Below are positions 8,962 to 17,318 of a stretch of 64,000 nt of DNA, in pieces. The translations under genes were made by a program, and so were the position numbers. The notes beneath the pieces are model-generated. The model made no database searches and was not told where the DNA came from. It saw only the letters and a program-made list of their open reading frames with translations. Positions within the stretch are counted from its first letter, which is position 1. Each line of letters begins with the position of its first letter. The stretch is taken from contig OY969576.1 of assembly GCA_963701245.1 (NCBI GenBank), positions 310,001-374,000 of the forward strand, written 5' to 3'. This DNA is from CAWCCP01 sp963701245. GTDB taxonomy: Bacteria; Patescibacteriota; Saccharimonadia; Saccharimonadales; UBA4665.

Positions 8962-9927
8962 ATGCCTGAGTTAGATCCACTGTCTTTTCGTCACAAACCA
9001 AGTGATGAATACGTAGGTATGGTAGCCCGCAAACTATTATCTTTAGATTTTGCGGAAGTACCTCTTGATTTTAATGAGGCCGGACAAGTTGCCGCTATCT
9101 CCCGGATAAGTCCTAGCTTAGAACCAACAGATTATGTACTTGATATCGGCTGTAGTAGTGGTGAATTTGCCTTGCATGCAGCCGAACGAACTAATTTTCC
9201 GCCAACTATTATCGGTTTAGATCCGGACGGATCAGCGTATACCACTTATTTGGAACCACGTCTCACCGACGAAGAACGGAATCGTTTTTTTATGATAGAG
9301 GGCAGAGGCGAACAAATTCCACTTAATACTGGCTCTGTACGAGTTGCTTCTGCCCATAATACAGTCTATCGGGCAAATAATTTAGTGGCCATGATCAATG
9401 AAATGAAACGCGTGACTGTGCCAGGCGGGTTGGTGATTATTAGCACCAATGATAGACAACACGCCAGACGCAGACATGGTTTTGAAAGAATGAGTGCCCG
9501 TCGCTTATCCGATGTGAGCGGTGTGCATATTAAACGTCCGCATAACCCCGCTGAGAAATGCTATTGGACAGACTTGCCCACTATTGTTGAAAATGTCGGT
9601 GGTCTGGTAAAGGTAGAAGAGGTATTTCACAACACTCAGTCTGTGATTACCCCCGATCGTGTTGAAGATTACATTATGGCTATTGCCTTAAGTACTGGCG
9701 CCAATGGCGTTCCCCCCGCACTTGAGCATGAGTGGCGAAGTACTGTTAAAGGTGTTGTTGAGCCGGAGATATATCGAGAGTTTAATAGGATTGCCAGGCA
9801 GATTGGAGTTGCTGAATTACGTCCTCCCGACAAAGATGCGCCTATTCTCATTCCTCCTCAATATGACCCACGCATTAAATTTACTGACCCGGTAGCCCGT
9901 GGCATGATGGTATTTGTTAACCAATAG
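8962..9927 (+). CDS. Class I SAM-dependent methyltransferase
   Basis: Transfers a methyl group from S-adenosylmethionine to an unknown acceptor. Motif I is VLDIGCSSGEFALHA at about residues 60-74, the acidic end of strand 2 is IIGLDPDG, and motif IV/post-I elements are seen in GEQIPLNTGSVRVASAHNTVY and the strand VPGGLVIIST. The C-terminal 120 residues form an unassigned extra domain. The adjacent divergent Crp/Fnr gene suggests regulated expression. The start is ATG 8962 with TATAAT ten bases upstream and no ribosome binding site. Confidence 0.88.
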   Translation: MPELDPLSFRHKPSDEYVGMVARKLLSLDFAEVPLDFNEAGQVAAISRISPSLEPTDYVLDIGCSSGEFALHAAERTNFPPTIIGLDPDGSAYTTYLEPRLTDEERNRFFMIEGRGEQIPLNTGSVRVASAHNTVYRANNLVAMINEMKRVTVPGGLVIISTNDRQHARRRHGFERMSARRLSDVSGVHIKRPHNPAEKCYWTDLPTIVENVGGLVKVEEVFHNTQSVITPDRVEDYIMAIALSTGANGVPPALEHEWRSTVKGVVEPEIYREFNRIARQIGVAELRPPDKDAPILIPPQYDPRIKFTDPVARGMMVFVNQ

Positions 9928-9981
9928 TTTTGATTTTTTATGTGAGTTTTTTGATATACAGCATGAAGGGACTAATGAAGC

Positions 9982-10422
9982 TTAGGTGAGCTCAGTGCCT
10001 TCTTCTCCCGAATCGAGTGTTGGGAATAATTCACCAACGGCAAACACCGGTTTCCCGCTGCCAGCCGCTAAGTTCGATACAATTTTAAGCGCATGATTGT
10101 AGGGACCGTTTTCTGGTTGCAGGACCAGTTTATTCTTAGTGAAAAGCAGCTCTGTATAGACCATGTGCAATTCGCCCTGTGCTGAAGCTTGCAGAATTTT
10201 TATACCCTGCTCTTCCAACGCTTCACTCAGTTTTTGGGTGTTTTTTAGCGACACGAAGATTAAACAAACGTAGCCTTGTTGAAGTGCTCGCTTTAGTCGG
10301 ATCGCGACTTGTTTTAGCAACGTCTCGTCCATTGGCGAGAAGTAAAAGACCGGACTTTCTTCTTGTGTATCGAGGACCGTTCTTAAGCCTGTCGCTAGCG
10401 CCTGTTGTTCTATTTCTCCCAT
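9982..10422 (-). CDS. Hypothetical protein, last gene of the aldo/keto reductase unit
   Basis: Not recognised. The 146 residues look like a soluble alpha/beta domain: helices in the first half (MDETLLKQVAIRLKRALQQG), then strand VCLIFVSL and further strand-like segments (LHMVYTELLF, NKLVLQPENG). There is no signal peptide or membrane segment. It is on the same strand as the reductase genes but separated from them by about 20 bases from the small coupled ORF, so co-transcription is possible. Confidence 0.7.
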   Translation of the reverse strand: MGEIEQQALATGLRTVLDTQEESPVFYFSPMDETLLKQVAIRLKRALQQGYVCLIFVSLKNTQKLSEALEEQGIKILQASAQGELHMVYTELLFTKNKLVLQPENGPYNHALKIVSNLAAGSGKPVFAVGELFPTLDSGEEGTELT

Positions 10423-10443
10423 AGTTATTTCATAGTACGGTCA

Positions 10444-10626
10444 CTAAATCTTTAATTCGGTGTTATATTTCACAAAAAAATCAACAATTTTACAAGTAAC
10501 CATAACCCCTGTCGATGTCCTAAATTGTTTCATTTTTTCCCTATTTTGGACTATCGTTTTGTCGACTAATCTTAAAACCACCGTTCCCTTGCCAACCAAC
10601 TTTTGTTTCGTGCTAGCTATACACAT
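10444..10626 (-). CDS. Small hypothetical protein coupled to the aldo/keto reductase
   Basis: A 60-residue product starting at ATG 10626, which overlaps the reductase stop codon as TGATG. Such overlaps usually mean coupled translation and are the main reason to accept this ORF. The sequence is basic and strand-rich (GKGTVVLRLVDKTIV, VMVTCKIVDFFVKY), possibly a small beta protein. No family recognised. An antisense ORF at 10460-10645 was judged less likely because it lacks any start signal. Confidence 0.45.
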   Translation of the reverse strand: MCIASTKQKLVGKGTVVLRLVDKTIVQNREKMKQFRTSTGVMVTCKIVDFFVKYNTELKI

Positions 10627-11450
10627 CAAAATGAGTAATGTCTGACGTACGCTAATTTGCCTGACCCGAGGGCGGAGTATTCTTCATTCAGGCTGTCCAG
10701 AGCGGCTATCTCATCGTGATTCAGAGAAAAATCAAAGACATCTATGTTTTCGCGTAAATGAGCTGGATTATTGGCCTTTATTATTGGCACAACACCATGT
10801 TCCAGATTCCATCGAACTAACACCTGGCTCGCCGTTTTGTGATGATCGCCGGCAATCTTGACCAGTAGCGGGTCACTTAACCTAGTGCCTCTTGTGAGTG
10901 GGCTATAGGCCTGGATGATGATGTCATTTTCCTGACAGTAGCCAAGCATTTCCAAACTATGGCCAAAAGGTGACCACTCTATTTGATTGACAACCGGTAC
11001 TTCGCCAGTCTTGTCGATAAGTCGCTGCAACTGATCAACTGAGTAGTTACTTACCCCAATATCTCTAGTAAGGTCATTCTTTTTAGCCCGGATAAGATCA
11101 TGCCACAATTTCTCTCCGACGCCATGTTTTGGTGGTCTATGTATGAGCATGAGATTGCTGTAGCTGAGTTGTAGCTGCTTTAAATTCTGTTCCGTGGCAT
11201 TATAGGCATTGTCTGTTTCTTCGACCTTAGAAACTAAGTAAAAGGCTTCTCGTTCAAATCCGCTGAGCAGAATACCATCGCCAATGCCTGGCTGCGTGCC
11301 ATAATCGCCCGAAGTATCAATCATCGGATAGCCAAGCCCAAGTGCCGATGAAATGATATCCGATGTATCACGGTTTAATTGCCATGTGCCGAGACCGATA
11401 ATTGGTATTTCCCGACCGGTTCTTAATGTCACTGTAGAGTGTTTATTCAT
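10626..11450 (-). CDS. Aldo/keto reductase
   Basis: NAD(P)H-dependent reductase of aldehydes and ketones with a TIM-barrel fold. Seen are the N-terminal IPIIGLGTWQL, the catalytic-region DTSGDYGTQPGIGDGI (the Asp and Tyr of the tetrad), KVEETDNAY, the strand LMLIHRP (His), IGVSNYSVDQL and the cofactor end VPIIKANNPAHLREN. At 274 residues it is typical of 2,5-diketo-D-gluconate-reductase-like members. ATG 11450 is set by GGAGGG just upstream; the longer open frame overlaps the preceding small gene. It is the second gene of a unit starting at 11685. Confidence 0.92.
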   Translation of the reverse strand: MNKHSTVTLRTGREIPIIGLGTWQLNRDTSDIISSALGLGYPMIDTSGDYGTQPGIGDGILLSGFEREAFYLVSKVEETDNAYNATEQNLKQLQLSYSNLMLIHRPPKHGVGEKLWHDLIRAKKNDLTRDIGVSNYSVDQLQRLIDKTGEVPVVNQIEWSPFGHSLEMLGYCQENDIIIQAYSPLTRGTRLSDPLLVKIAGDHHKTASQVLVRWNLEHGVVPIIKANNPAHLRENIDVFDFSLNHDEIAALDSLNEEYSALGSGKLAYVRHYSF

Positions 11451-11472
11451 ACGCCCTCCATTCCTCAAAGAT

Positions 11473-11685
11473 TTAATATTCATCACCTTCTGATTCAAAC
11501 AGTTCCTGCGGGTCCAGATCATCATCAAATGATGGATAATCGTGCGGAAACTTGTATGTTTTCGGATCGCTCGCCGGCATAGTTTCGGGGTCGTAATCTT
11601 CCGGCAATGGTTCTCGGCCATCAGCAGCCCGTAGTTTTCTCAAACGTTCCTCCTCTAATACATCGTCGATTGAAAGCTTTCTCAT
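11473..11685 (-). CDS. Small acidic protein, first gene of the aldo/keto reductase operon
   Basis: A 70-residue, strongly acidic protein (DYDPETMPASDPKTY, then FDDDLDPQELFESEGDEY) with a helical N-terminus MRKLSIDDVLEEERLRKLR. No family recognised; it may be disordered or bind a partner. AGGAGGT seven bases upstream of ATG 11685 is one of the best ribosome binding sites in the window and makes it a real gene. The reductase starts 22 bases after its stop. Confidence 0.8.
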   Translation of the reverse strand: MRKLSIDDVLEEERLRKLRAADGREPLPEDYDPETMPASDPKTYKFPHDYPSFDDDLDPQELFESEGDEY

Positions 11686-11837
11686 ACCTGTACCTCCTTT
11701 CGCATTAGTAGATTCTAGTGTAAGAAACGGTTAGGCATTTTGCAGTGAATTAACTTACCTTTACAGAGGTAGCCACTGCGTACATCAGTATTTTAACCAT
11801 AAGCTTTGTCTTGTCGTGCGTCGCATAAGCTTTTACA

Positions 11838-12206
11838 ATGACAGGTGCTATGGCAAAAAAATACTCGCAAACTGATATTGGTGCTTGGCTTCTAAGAATA
11901 GGCTTAGCGGCGGTATTTCTCTACGCGGCCATTTCATCGTTGCAGCATCCACTAGAGTGGGTTGGCTTTTTGCCGCTGTTTATTATTCACCACGTTAGCA
12001 GCGTTAACGTACTACGAGTACTGGCGGTCTACGAATTGGTCCTGGTAGTCTGGCTGTTAAGCGGTAAATATATCGCCTATTGTGGTCTGGTTTGTGCGGT
12101 CACCCTTTTTGGTATTGTCATCGTGAATCCATCTCAGCTTATTACCACCTTTCGAGATATTGGGCTTGGCTGTATGGCGCTGGCGTTATATTTTTTTGAA
12201 AAGTGA
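11838..12206 (+). CDS. DoxX-like small integral membrane protein
   Basis: A 122-residue protein with four hydrophobic segments. The first contains WLLRIGLAAVFLYAAISSL, matching the R(I/L)GLG-F-Y start of the DoxX family, followed by LRVLAVYELVLVVWLLSG, a second family feature. DoxX proteins have been linked to redox or thiol stress, but the function here cannot be told. ATG 11838 or ATG 11850 may be used. It stands alone on the plus strand, divergent from the aldo/keto reductase operon. Confidence 0.75.
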   Translation: MTGAMAKKYSQTDIGAWLLRIGLAAVFLYAAISSLQHPLEWVGFLPLFIIHHVSSVNVLRVLAVYELVLVVWLLSGKYIAYCGLVCAVTLFGIVIVNPSQLITTFRDIGLGCMALALYFFEK

Positions 12207-12269
12207 TTGCCCCTGCGGTTTGTTGGAAAACCGCTTGTCAATCGTGGTATTAATTAGGCATAGTAAAGC

Positions 12270-12809
12270 GTGATGGGAAATAAAGCGATTACCTTTGAAC
12301 CAAAACGTTGGCACTCCTGCACAGAAGCTGACTGGCAAAACTGTGATAAAGCGTCGAATTGCTATTCGTATATCTTAGATCAACCAGATTACTATTGGTC
12401 GCAGCCAGGTATGGGCTATGTCAGAACCAAGCCGCTTCCCTATTTCACCAGTTTTAATGACTTCTTCAAAGACTTTTCATTGAAAGATTTCATGACCTTT
12501 ATGCTCCGTGGAGCCGTTAAGGACGGACTGGTACGCATACCTGCTGGTCTCAACCACGATGGCTACTATACCGCTGCGCTCTACTTTAAAGAGCAACCTG
12601 ATAATTTTGATCTACACTGGTTTCGTCAAGATGATGATGGTACGTGGAGCCATAAAGATGGCTGGCGTTCAGTCAGTAATCTGGATGATAGCGGCAAGAT
12701 AATTACGGACGTGAGTGACGCACCCCTGAAGGAGTACTCCTTATTTGGCAGTTATTTCCTAGTACCTCGAAATGGCATACATCTCGAACCAGTATTCCCG
12801 ATGGATTAA
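12270..12809 (+). CDS. Orphan protein with Cys and His motifs, possible cysteine hydrolase
   Basis: A 179-residue soluble protein. Two motifs stand out: ASNCYSYILDQ near residue 30, with a Cys at a helix start, and DLHWFRQDDDGTWSHKDG near 115-130, with a His followed by an Arg. The order Cys, then His, then Asp is that of papain-like hydrolases, and I recall bacterial proteins of unknown function sharing both motifs, but I cannot name the family. There is no signal peptide. The hydrolase reading is an inference from motif order only. Confidence 0.7.
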   Translation: MMGNKAITFEPKRWHSCTEADWQNCDKASNCYSYILDQPDYYWSQPGMGYVRTKPLPYFTSFNDFFKDFSLKDFMTFMLRGAVKDGLVRIPAGLNHDGYYTAALYFKEQPDNFDLHWFRQDDDGTWSHKDGWRSVSNLDDSGKIITDVSDAPLKEYSLFGSYFLVPRNGIHLEPVFPMD

Positions 12810-12881
12810 ATGACAGTATTCCCTGAAAGTATTTCATATCCAAAAGTACCATAGTTATCAAAAAGATGATATAATATACAT

Positions 12882-13706
12882 ATGTTACTACCAGGAGAAG
12901 GGTTACCCCGGCAAGAATTGCGCGGTCAGTTGACGATTGCAGGTGCATCGCTGTACCAAGCCGCTTTTGAAGCCGCGGCACAACCAACAATATCGCAGGA
13001 CTATATCGGTAAACCTGTTACCTGTCACACTCTGAGCTATGAACGTACGGAGTTTTGGAGGCAAATTGATTATACCGATCCGAATCCTGTTGTCCATGAA
13101 ATGGTAGAAGTCTCATTATTGAGTCCTGCGCTTGAACCTGACATACGCGCTGATAGGTATTACGTTCATAATGATGAAGAACGCGCCCGCATCTTAGATG
13201 TGGCTCAAGAAACCGATGCAATACTCCTGAGTAATGAATTTGATATATCACTACTTGATACTGATGCCTTCATGACCACCTATACTTTTACAAAGGAAAA
13301 TGGCTACTCTCGGTCGATCAATACGCATACTGGTACGGTCAGTGATCACGATCTGCAGCAGGCTCTATCACTTGTTTTAGCCGCCAACGTAAACGCGGAG
13401 ATGACTGAGTGGAAGCATTATTTTCGTGATGATATGCCGCTACATGGACTGGAATCGGCTCGCTACTTGACGAACTTCATGGAGTATCTCGAAGAGCGTG
13501 AGGCTCAACAGCTGCGTAGGATGATGCATTATATGCAAGGAGTTTCAGGTGAGTATACTATCAATACTAGTGCCCAAAGATACTTCACCCAATTACCAAA
13601 TAGAGTAGTTGAGATTATGGGGAATGAGCTCACTTATGTTACTGACAGACTGGCAGAGGTAAAAGGTGCGTTGCTATTGCAAAGTCCTCAGTCTAACGTG
13701 AATTAA
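12882..13706 (+). CDS. Hypothetical protein of 274 residues, leaderless type
   Basis: Not recognised. The protein is soluble and acidic with alternating predicted helices; the last third is helical (GLESARYLTNFMEYLEEREA, then LPNRVVEIMGNELTYVTDRL). The start is marked by TATAAT at 12870-12875, six bases before ATG 12882, with no Shine-Dalgarno sequence, so the mRNA should begin at the ATG. It converges on the membrane protein at 13718-14512, with only 11 bases between the stops. Confidence 0.75.
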   Translation: MLLPGEGLPRQELRGQLTIAGASLYQAAFEAAAQPTISQDYIGKPVTCHTLSYERTEFWRQIDYTDPNPVVHEMVEVSLLSPALEPDIRADRYYVHNDEERARILDVAQETDAILLSNEFDISLLDTDAFMTTYTFTKENGYSRSINTHTGTVSDHDLQQALSLVLAANVNAEMTEWKHYFRDDMPLHGLESARYLTNFMEYLEEREAQQLRRMMHYMQGVSGEYTINTSAQRYFTQLPNRVVEIMGNELTYVTDRLAEVKGALLLQSPQSNVN

Positions 13707-13717
13707 GAAGTTTTAGT

Positions 13718-14512
13718 TCATTCGTTTTCAGTAACTAGTTTTGTCGGCCGTCTACCCCGTCGTTTTGGGCTGATCATCCGAACCAGCTTGCTATCCGGTC
13801 GCTTGATAGCTTTATTGGCTATTCGAAAGCTCATGAGCCAGATACAGACACTGAAACTTAGAAGTAGTAGCCAAGATAGAAATTTTTCTTGATTGCCAGT
13901 AGTCGCCTTCGTCCAGCCGAGTAGTATAAACGGCAGACTAATAATGACCGCATATATCGGCAGCAATATCCAAGGCAGGCCATAGAGAATGCCATACCTA
14001 AGCCAGACTCGTCGGTTTTTAAGATATTTATTTAGTTTTAACATCTCAAATGGTAATCGGGTGGACAGCGCATTGCTGATACCTAACCAACCCCAAATCA
14101 GTGCGATAGCGACAATAGTGCCGTAAATCATTTCCGACCATTTGTTGGTGATTGCTACTAGTAAAAGTCCAAATACAACAGTCATTGGAATTGAAACAAT
14201 TACCATAGTGAGATTTTTGACAAGCAAAAAACGTTTTAAATTGACTTGCTGTTTATAGAGCGCAACTGTTTTAGGTTTATAGTACAGCAGATGGTTAGTG
14301 ATGGAAGCGTCGGCTAATGTCCAAAGCATTATGGTGGCGGCTGCAATGGGCAATAGTTTCGGATCAAACGTACCACGGCGGTAACTGACGAAGAAAAACA
14401 CAAATGAAATGGCACCGTTTATAACCAGGATGTTAAGAAAATCCCTCGGTGGAGCAAAGATATTTTTGAGCTCGTGAAACACCTCACTCACGATTGAATC
14501 GTTCATCCCCAT
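13718..14512 (-). CDS. Polytopic membrane protein, leaderless type
   Basis: A protein with about six membrane segments (for example ILVINGAISFVFFFVSY, MVIVSIPMTVVFGLLLVAI, IVAIALIWGWLGISNAL, GILYGLPWILLPIYAVI) and a basic C-terminus ending SPKRRGRRPTKL. It resembles an ABC-type exporter permease in general shape, but no ATPase gene is next to it and no family motif is seen. ATG 14512 is chosen because TATGAT at 14524-14519 lies six bases upstream; the frame is open to 14560. Confidence 0.7.
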   Translation of the reverse strand: MGMNDSIVSEVFHELKNIFAPPRDFLNILVINGAISFVFFFVSYRRGTFDPKLLPIAAATIMLWTLADASITNHLLYYKPKTVALYKQQVNLKRFLLVKNLTMVIVSIPMTVVFGLLLVAITNKWSEMIYGTIVAIALIWGWLGISNALSTRLPFEMLKLNKYLKNRRVWLRYGILYGLPWILLPIYAVIISLPFILLGWTKATTGNQEKFLSWLLLLSFSVCIWLMSFRIANKAIKRPDSKLVRMISPKRRGRRPTKLVTENE

Positions 14513-14577
14513 GCATCTATCATAGCAAAGGATAAGCAAAATTAGACAATACTGTTGCAAAAATTAAAATAAACTGC

Positions 14578-15141
14578 TTATGAATCAGCTTTTTGTTCGA
14601 CGAGGTCAATGAGTTCGTGACTGGCTGTTTCAATTTCGGTTTCATACTTCGAAAACTGGGCAGAGATATTTTCTACGCGATTATTTTTATCTCTCATGTC
14701 AGGCGTAATGACCAGTGCCGGAGCAGCCTTGGTCAGTGGCATGCCGAGGCGTTCAAGTACTTGTTTCAATTGGGCTGAAGCTGTGGTGCCGCCACCTATC
14801 CCGTAGCTGACAATGAGAGCTGGTTTATCCCGCCACTCCTGTGCTAAATAGTCGATGGCATTCTTTAGTGGTGCTGGATAGCCAGCATTATATTCAGGGG
14901 TTAGAAAAATATAGCCGTTCCCTTGCTTAATGTGGTCACTCCAGGCAAAGGTATGTTGTTTAGTGTATTGTCCAGAGCGGGGATGATTTGGTTCGTCTAG
15001 AAGCGGTAAGTTCCAATCTTGCAGATCAACTATTTCGTAAGCAACGCCATCTTTATGGTAGAGATGTTCAAGTAACCATTGGCTTATTTGTGGACTCGTT
15101 CGGTTGGGTCTGGTACTGCCGAGAATAATCTGAATTTTCAT
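14578..15141 (-). CDS. NADPH-dependent FMN reductase
   Basis: Flavodoxin-like oxidoreductase that binds FMN and reduces quinones, chromate or azo-type acceptors in known relatives. The FMN phosphate loop is IILGSTRPNRTSPQ at the N-terminus; the second flavin motif is FLTPEYNAGYPAPLKNAIDY, and VSYGIGGGTTASAQLKQVL follows. About 187 residues is normal. ATG 15141 directly precedes the first strand; an upstream ATG 15156 follows AAGGAG too closely but could also be used. It lies 66 bases upstream of the membrane protein gene on the same strand. Confidence 0.92.
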   Translation of the reverse strand: MKIQIILGSTRPNRTSPQISQWLLEHLYHKDGVAYEIVDLQDWNLPLLDEPNHPRSGQYTKQHTFAWSDHIKQGNGYIFLTPEYNAGYPAPLKNAIDYLAQEWRDKPALIVSYGIGGGTTASAQLKQVLERLGMPLTKAAPALVITPDMRDKNNRVENISAQFSKYETEIETASHELIDLVEQKADS

Positions 15142-15259
15142 AACGATTTTTAACATGCTCCTTAAAAAGACCGCCAGATAAACGTGCGGTGTTACATTAC
15201 TATATAAAGTATAGTATAACAATCATTGTTTCCAGCTACTACTTTTTTATTTTTTCAGG

Positions 15260-15791
15260 CTAGAAACCGTAGCGCAGACCTATTTCCTGGACTGGGAAGT
15301 TCTCCTCCGTAAATCCGTCATCTGGGTATTGTTCCACAGCATCAAGAAAGCCTGCGGTCATGTTTTCGATGGTAGTCAACTGATTATTCATTGGCCGCGT
15401 AATCCGTGCACCACAAACTATTCGCGGTTGCCCAACCACATGTTTCCGGCGTGTTAGAGTACCACTAACACAGCGATCAAGGGCGTAGCTGCTCACCTGT
15501 CTGGCGATCGCTCGTCGTTCATTAGCCAGAATAATATGAGCATAAAACCTACCGTACGTAGTCTATGCCATGATTATGCAACTGTTGGTGATAAATATCG
15601 GCGGCATGGTGACGTAACCGATCCTCCGTTACGTAATAGTGACTTACGTCGGCATATTCAGGTATGACGTTTTCTCCAAACGTCAAACCGTGGCCTCGAT
15701 CGTTATAAAGATCATTTGGCGCAAACGGTACGACTACTTCATCAATCAAGCCCTGCGCTAATTCTGGTTCTAGTGTCGAGCGTGGATGCAT
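15260..15791 (-). pseudogene. Orphan protein gene split by a frameshift
   Basis: Two same-strand ORFs abut: the first (15791-15549) ends HNHGIDYVR then TAG, and the second frame (+1) continues without a stop as FYAHIILANERRAIARQVSS into the ORF ending at 15260. Joined, they give one protein of about 177 residues. The change must lie near 15550-15560. The product is unknown; PEYADVSHYYVTEDRLRHHA and RIVCGARITRPMNNQL look like parts of a folded enzyme-like domain. A sequencing error or programmed shift cannot be excluded. Confidence 0.6.
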
Positions 15792-16015
15792 ATTTTATCA
15801 TCTCTTGCGCAACATGAGTAATTGAGGCGCATGATGTAATAACGGGACTTTGCTCAACGCAATTGCGGAGATCGGCCATAGAAAATTTCCTTTAAATGCT
15901 AAGTATTGGACAATTTTAGCATGTTTTACAATAAAATTTGACTTTTGCTATCTGGACAATGGACAAAATCTTAAAAACTTGATACAATAAGTTTTCCTTT
16001 ACATGAGACTAATCG

Positions 16016-16726
16016 ATGCCTGGTGAGAGCAGAATGCCTACTTATTTCGAACAACCGCCAACTAGATATGATGGTCTGCAGGCTCATTGGCGATACGTTA
16101 CTAGTTTGGCGGCTGGTGATCCAAGCCTAAGCGCCTTGGTGATTGCTTCTTTTGATTTTGGGTTACCTAATCGTGTGGAAATTCCTTTAGCTGGACAGGA
16201 GTATGAAGCGGAAGTAGTTGCGGCTCAAAGTTATGATGCCTATAGGGCTTCCGAAACAAAAATAGAGGATGGTGGTTTGGTTCGCTTTACTGTCGATCCG
16301 ATGACCCAAAGGTATCATATTGGAAAATTGTTTTTTAAACACGGAGTTACTCATAATTTAAATAATTATGCGTTAGCGATATCGGCCCAACGTGAGGTTA
16401 TTGTATATACCGATGACGGTATATATTTCATGAATGGTTCTCAGATGATTGATCTTCGCGCTGCCGAACAACCACAAGTCTATGGTGACCGACATTGGGA
16501 TATCGGGCTACGAGATGTATTGCCACTGGCGACTGGACAGCCATGGCAATTTGACGAACAGCATGAGTTGCCGGCGGTGCAAGGATTTGAGATATTGATC
16601 GCGACCGCTAATAGTATGAACTCTACCGTTCTTAGTATGCCGACTCTGGGACCCGATGTTTTTTCAAATGCTCGAAGCCTGTATGAAGCTGGCAGGCCAC
16701 CAGCTTCACCAACAAATCCTGACTAA
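16016..16726 (+). CDS. Hypothetical protein of 236 residues
   Basis: Not recognised. Soluble, mostly beta-type sequence (LSALVIASFDFGLPNRVEIP, then EVIVYTDDGIYFMNGSQMI), with a short Pro-rich tail GRPPASPTNPD. The start may be ATG 16016 or ATG 16034; neither has a good ribosome binding site. GATACAAT lies about 40 bases upstream and may be the -10 region. It precedes the VOC-family gene by 104 bases on the same strand. Confidence 0.7.
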   Translation: MPGESRMPTYFEQPPTRYDGLQAHWRYVTSLAAGDPSLSALVIASFDFGLPNRVEIPLAGQEYEAEVVAAQSYDAYRASETKIEDGGLVRFTVDPMTQRYHIGKLFFKHGVTHNLNNYALAISAQREVIVYTDDGIYFMNGSQMIDLRAAEQPQVYGDRHWDIGLRDVLPLATGQPWQFDEQHELPAVQGFEILIATANSMNSTVLSMPTLGPDVFSNARSLYEAGRPPASPTNPD

Positions 16727-16830
16727 TTTACTAAGCTATAAAAAGTGCACGCCCATATCTCGCGTTCGGACCTATAATGATTGATAGAATAGTACGCTAA
16801 ATAGGTAACGGAAACGGGAGGGAAAGTGCA

Positions 16831-17253
16831 ATGTCTGAACCAGAGATGAGAATTGAGCTAATTTCAATGCCGGTGTCTGATATAGAACGGGCAAAGTCAT
16901 TTTATACAAAAGCGGGGTTCGCTGTTAATGTCGATGTCGAGCCAATGCCGGGCATGCGGGTAATCCAATGTACGCCACCTGGTTCAAGTTGTTCAATAGT
17001 TTTTGGAACAGGCATGAAAGGTGGTGTTTCGGACATGGAGCCTGGCTCAGTAAAAGGCACCCATCTGGTGGTAAAAGATATCAAAGAGGCTCGGAGCGCA
17101 CTACTTGAACGAGATATTACAGTCGGTGACATTGTTGATATGGGTGGGGTGTTTTTTGCGGAATTTAGTGACCCCGACGGCAATAGTTGGCTACTGCAAG
17201 AATTTCCACCGGAGCTACGTAGTCCGAAACAGAGTTTTTACGAAGAAAAGTAG
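16831..17253 (+). CDS. VOC-family (glyoxalase/dioxygenase-like) protein
   Basis: Member of the vicinal oxygen chelate fold. Two beta-alpha-beta-beta-beta modules are seen: RIELISMPVSDIERAKSFYT near the start, and GTHLVVKDIKEARSALLERD near residue 80, ending FAEFSDPDGNSWLLQEF. Metal positions are partly altered: the usual first-strand His is Leu/Ser here, while Glu in WLLQEF is kept. It could bind a small molecule rather than act as glyoxalase. A GGGAGGG ribosome binding site precedes ATG 16831. Confidence 0.9.
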   Translation: MSEPEMRIELISMPVSDIERAKSFYTKAGFAVNVDVEPMPGMRVIQCTPPGSSCSIVFGTGMKGGVSDMEPGSVKGTHLVVKDIKEARSALLERDITVGDIVDMGGVFFAEFSDPDGNSWLLQEFPPELRSPKQSFYEEK

Positions 17254-17318
17254 TCCAGCGCGATATTCTTTGACATAAAATTGATTTCTTCACTTATTAT
17301 ATTATAATTTGCTGATAT

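Noticed and set aside
10460..10645. Plus-strand ORF of 61 residues
   Set aside because: It is antisense to the coupled small ORF at 10444-10626, which has a TGATG overlap in its favour.
12215..12234. Hairpin GCGGTTT/AAACCGC as a terminator of the DoxX-like gene
   Set aside because: The 7-bp stem is followed by TTGTCAATC, not a T-run; too weak to call.
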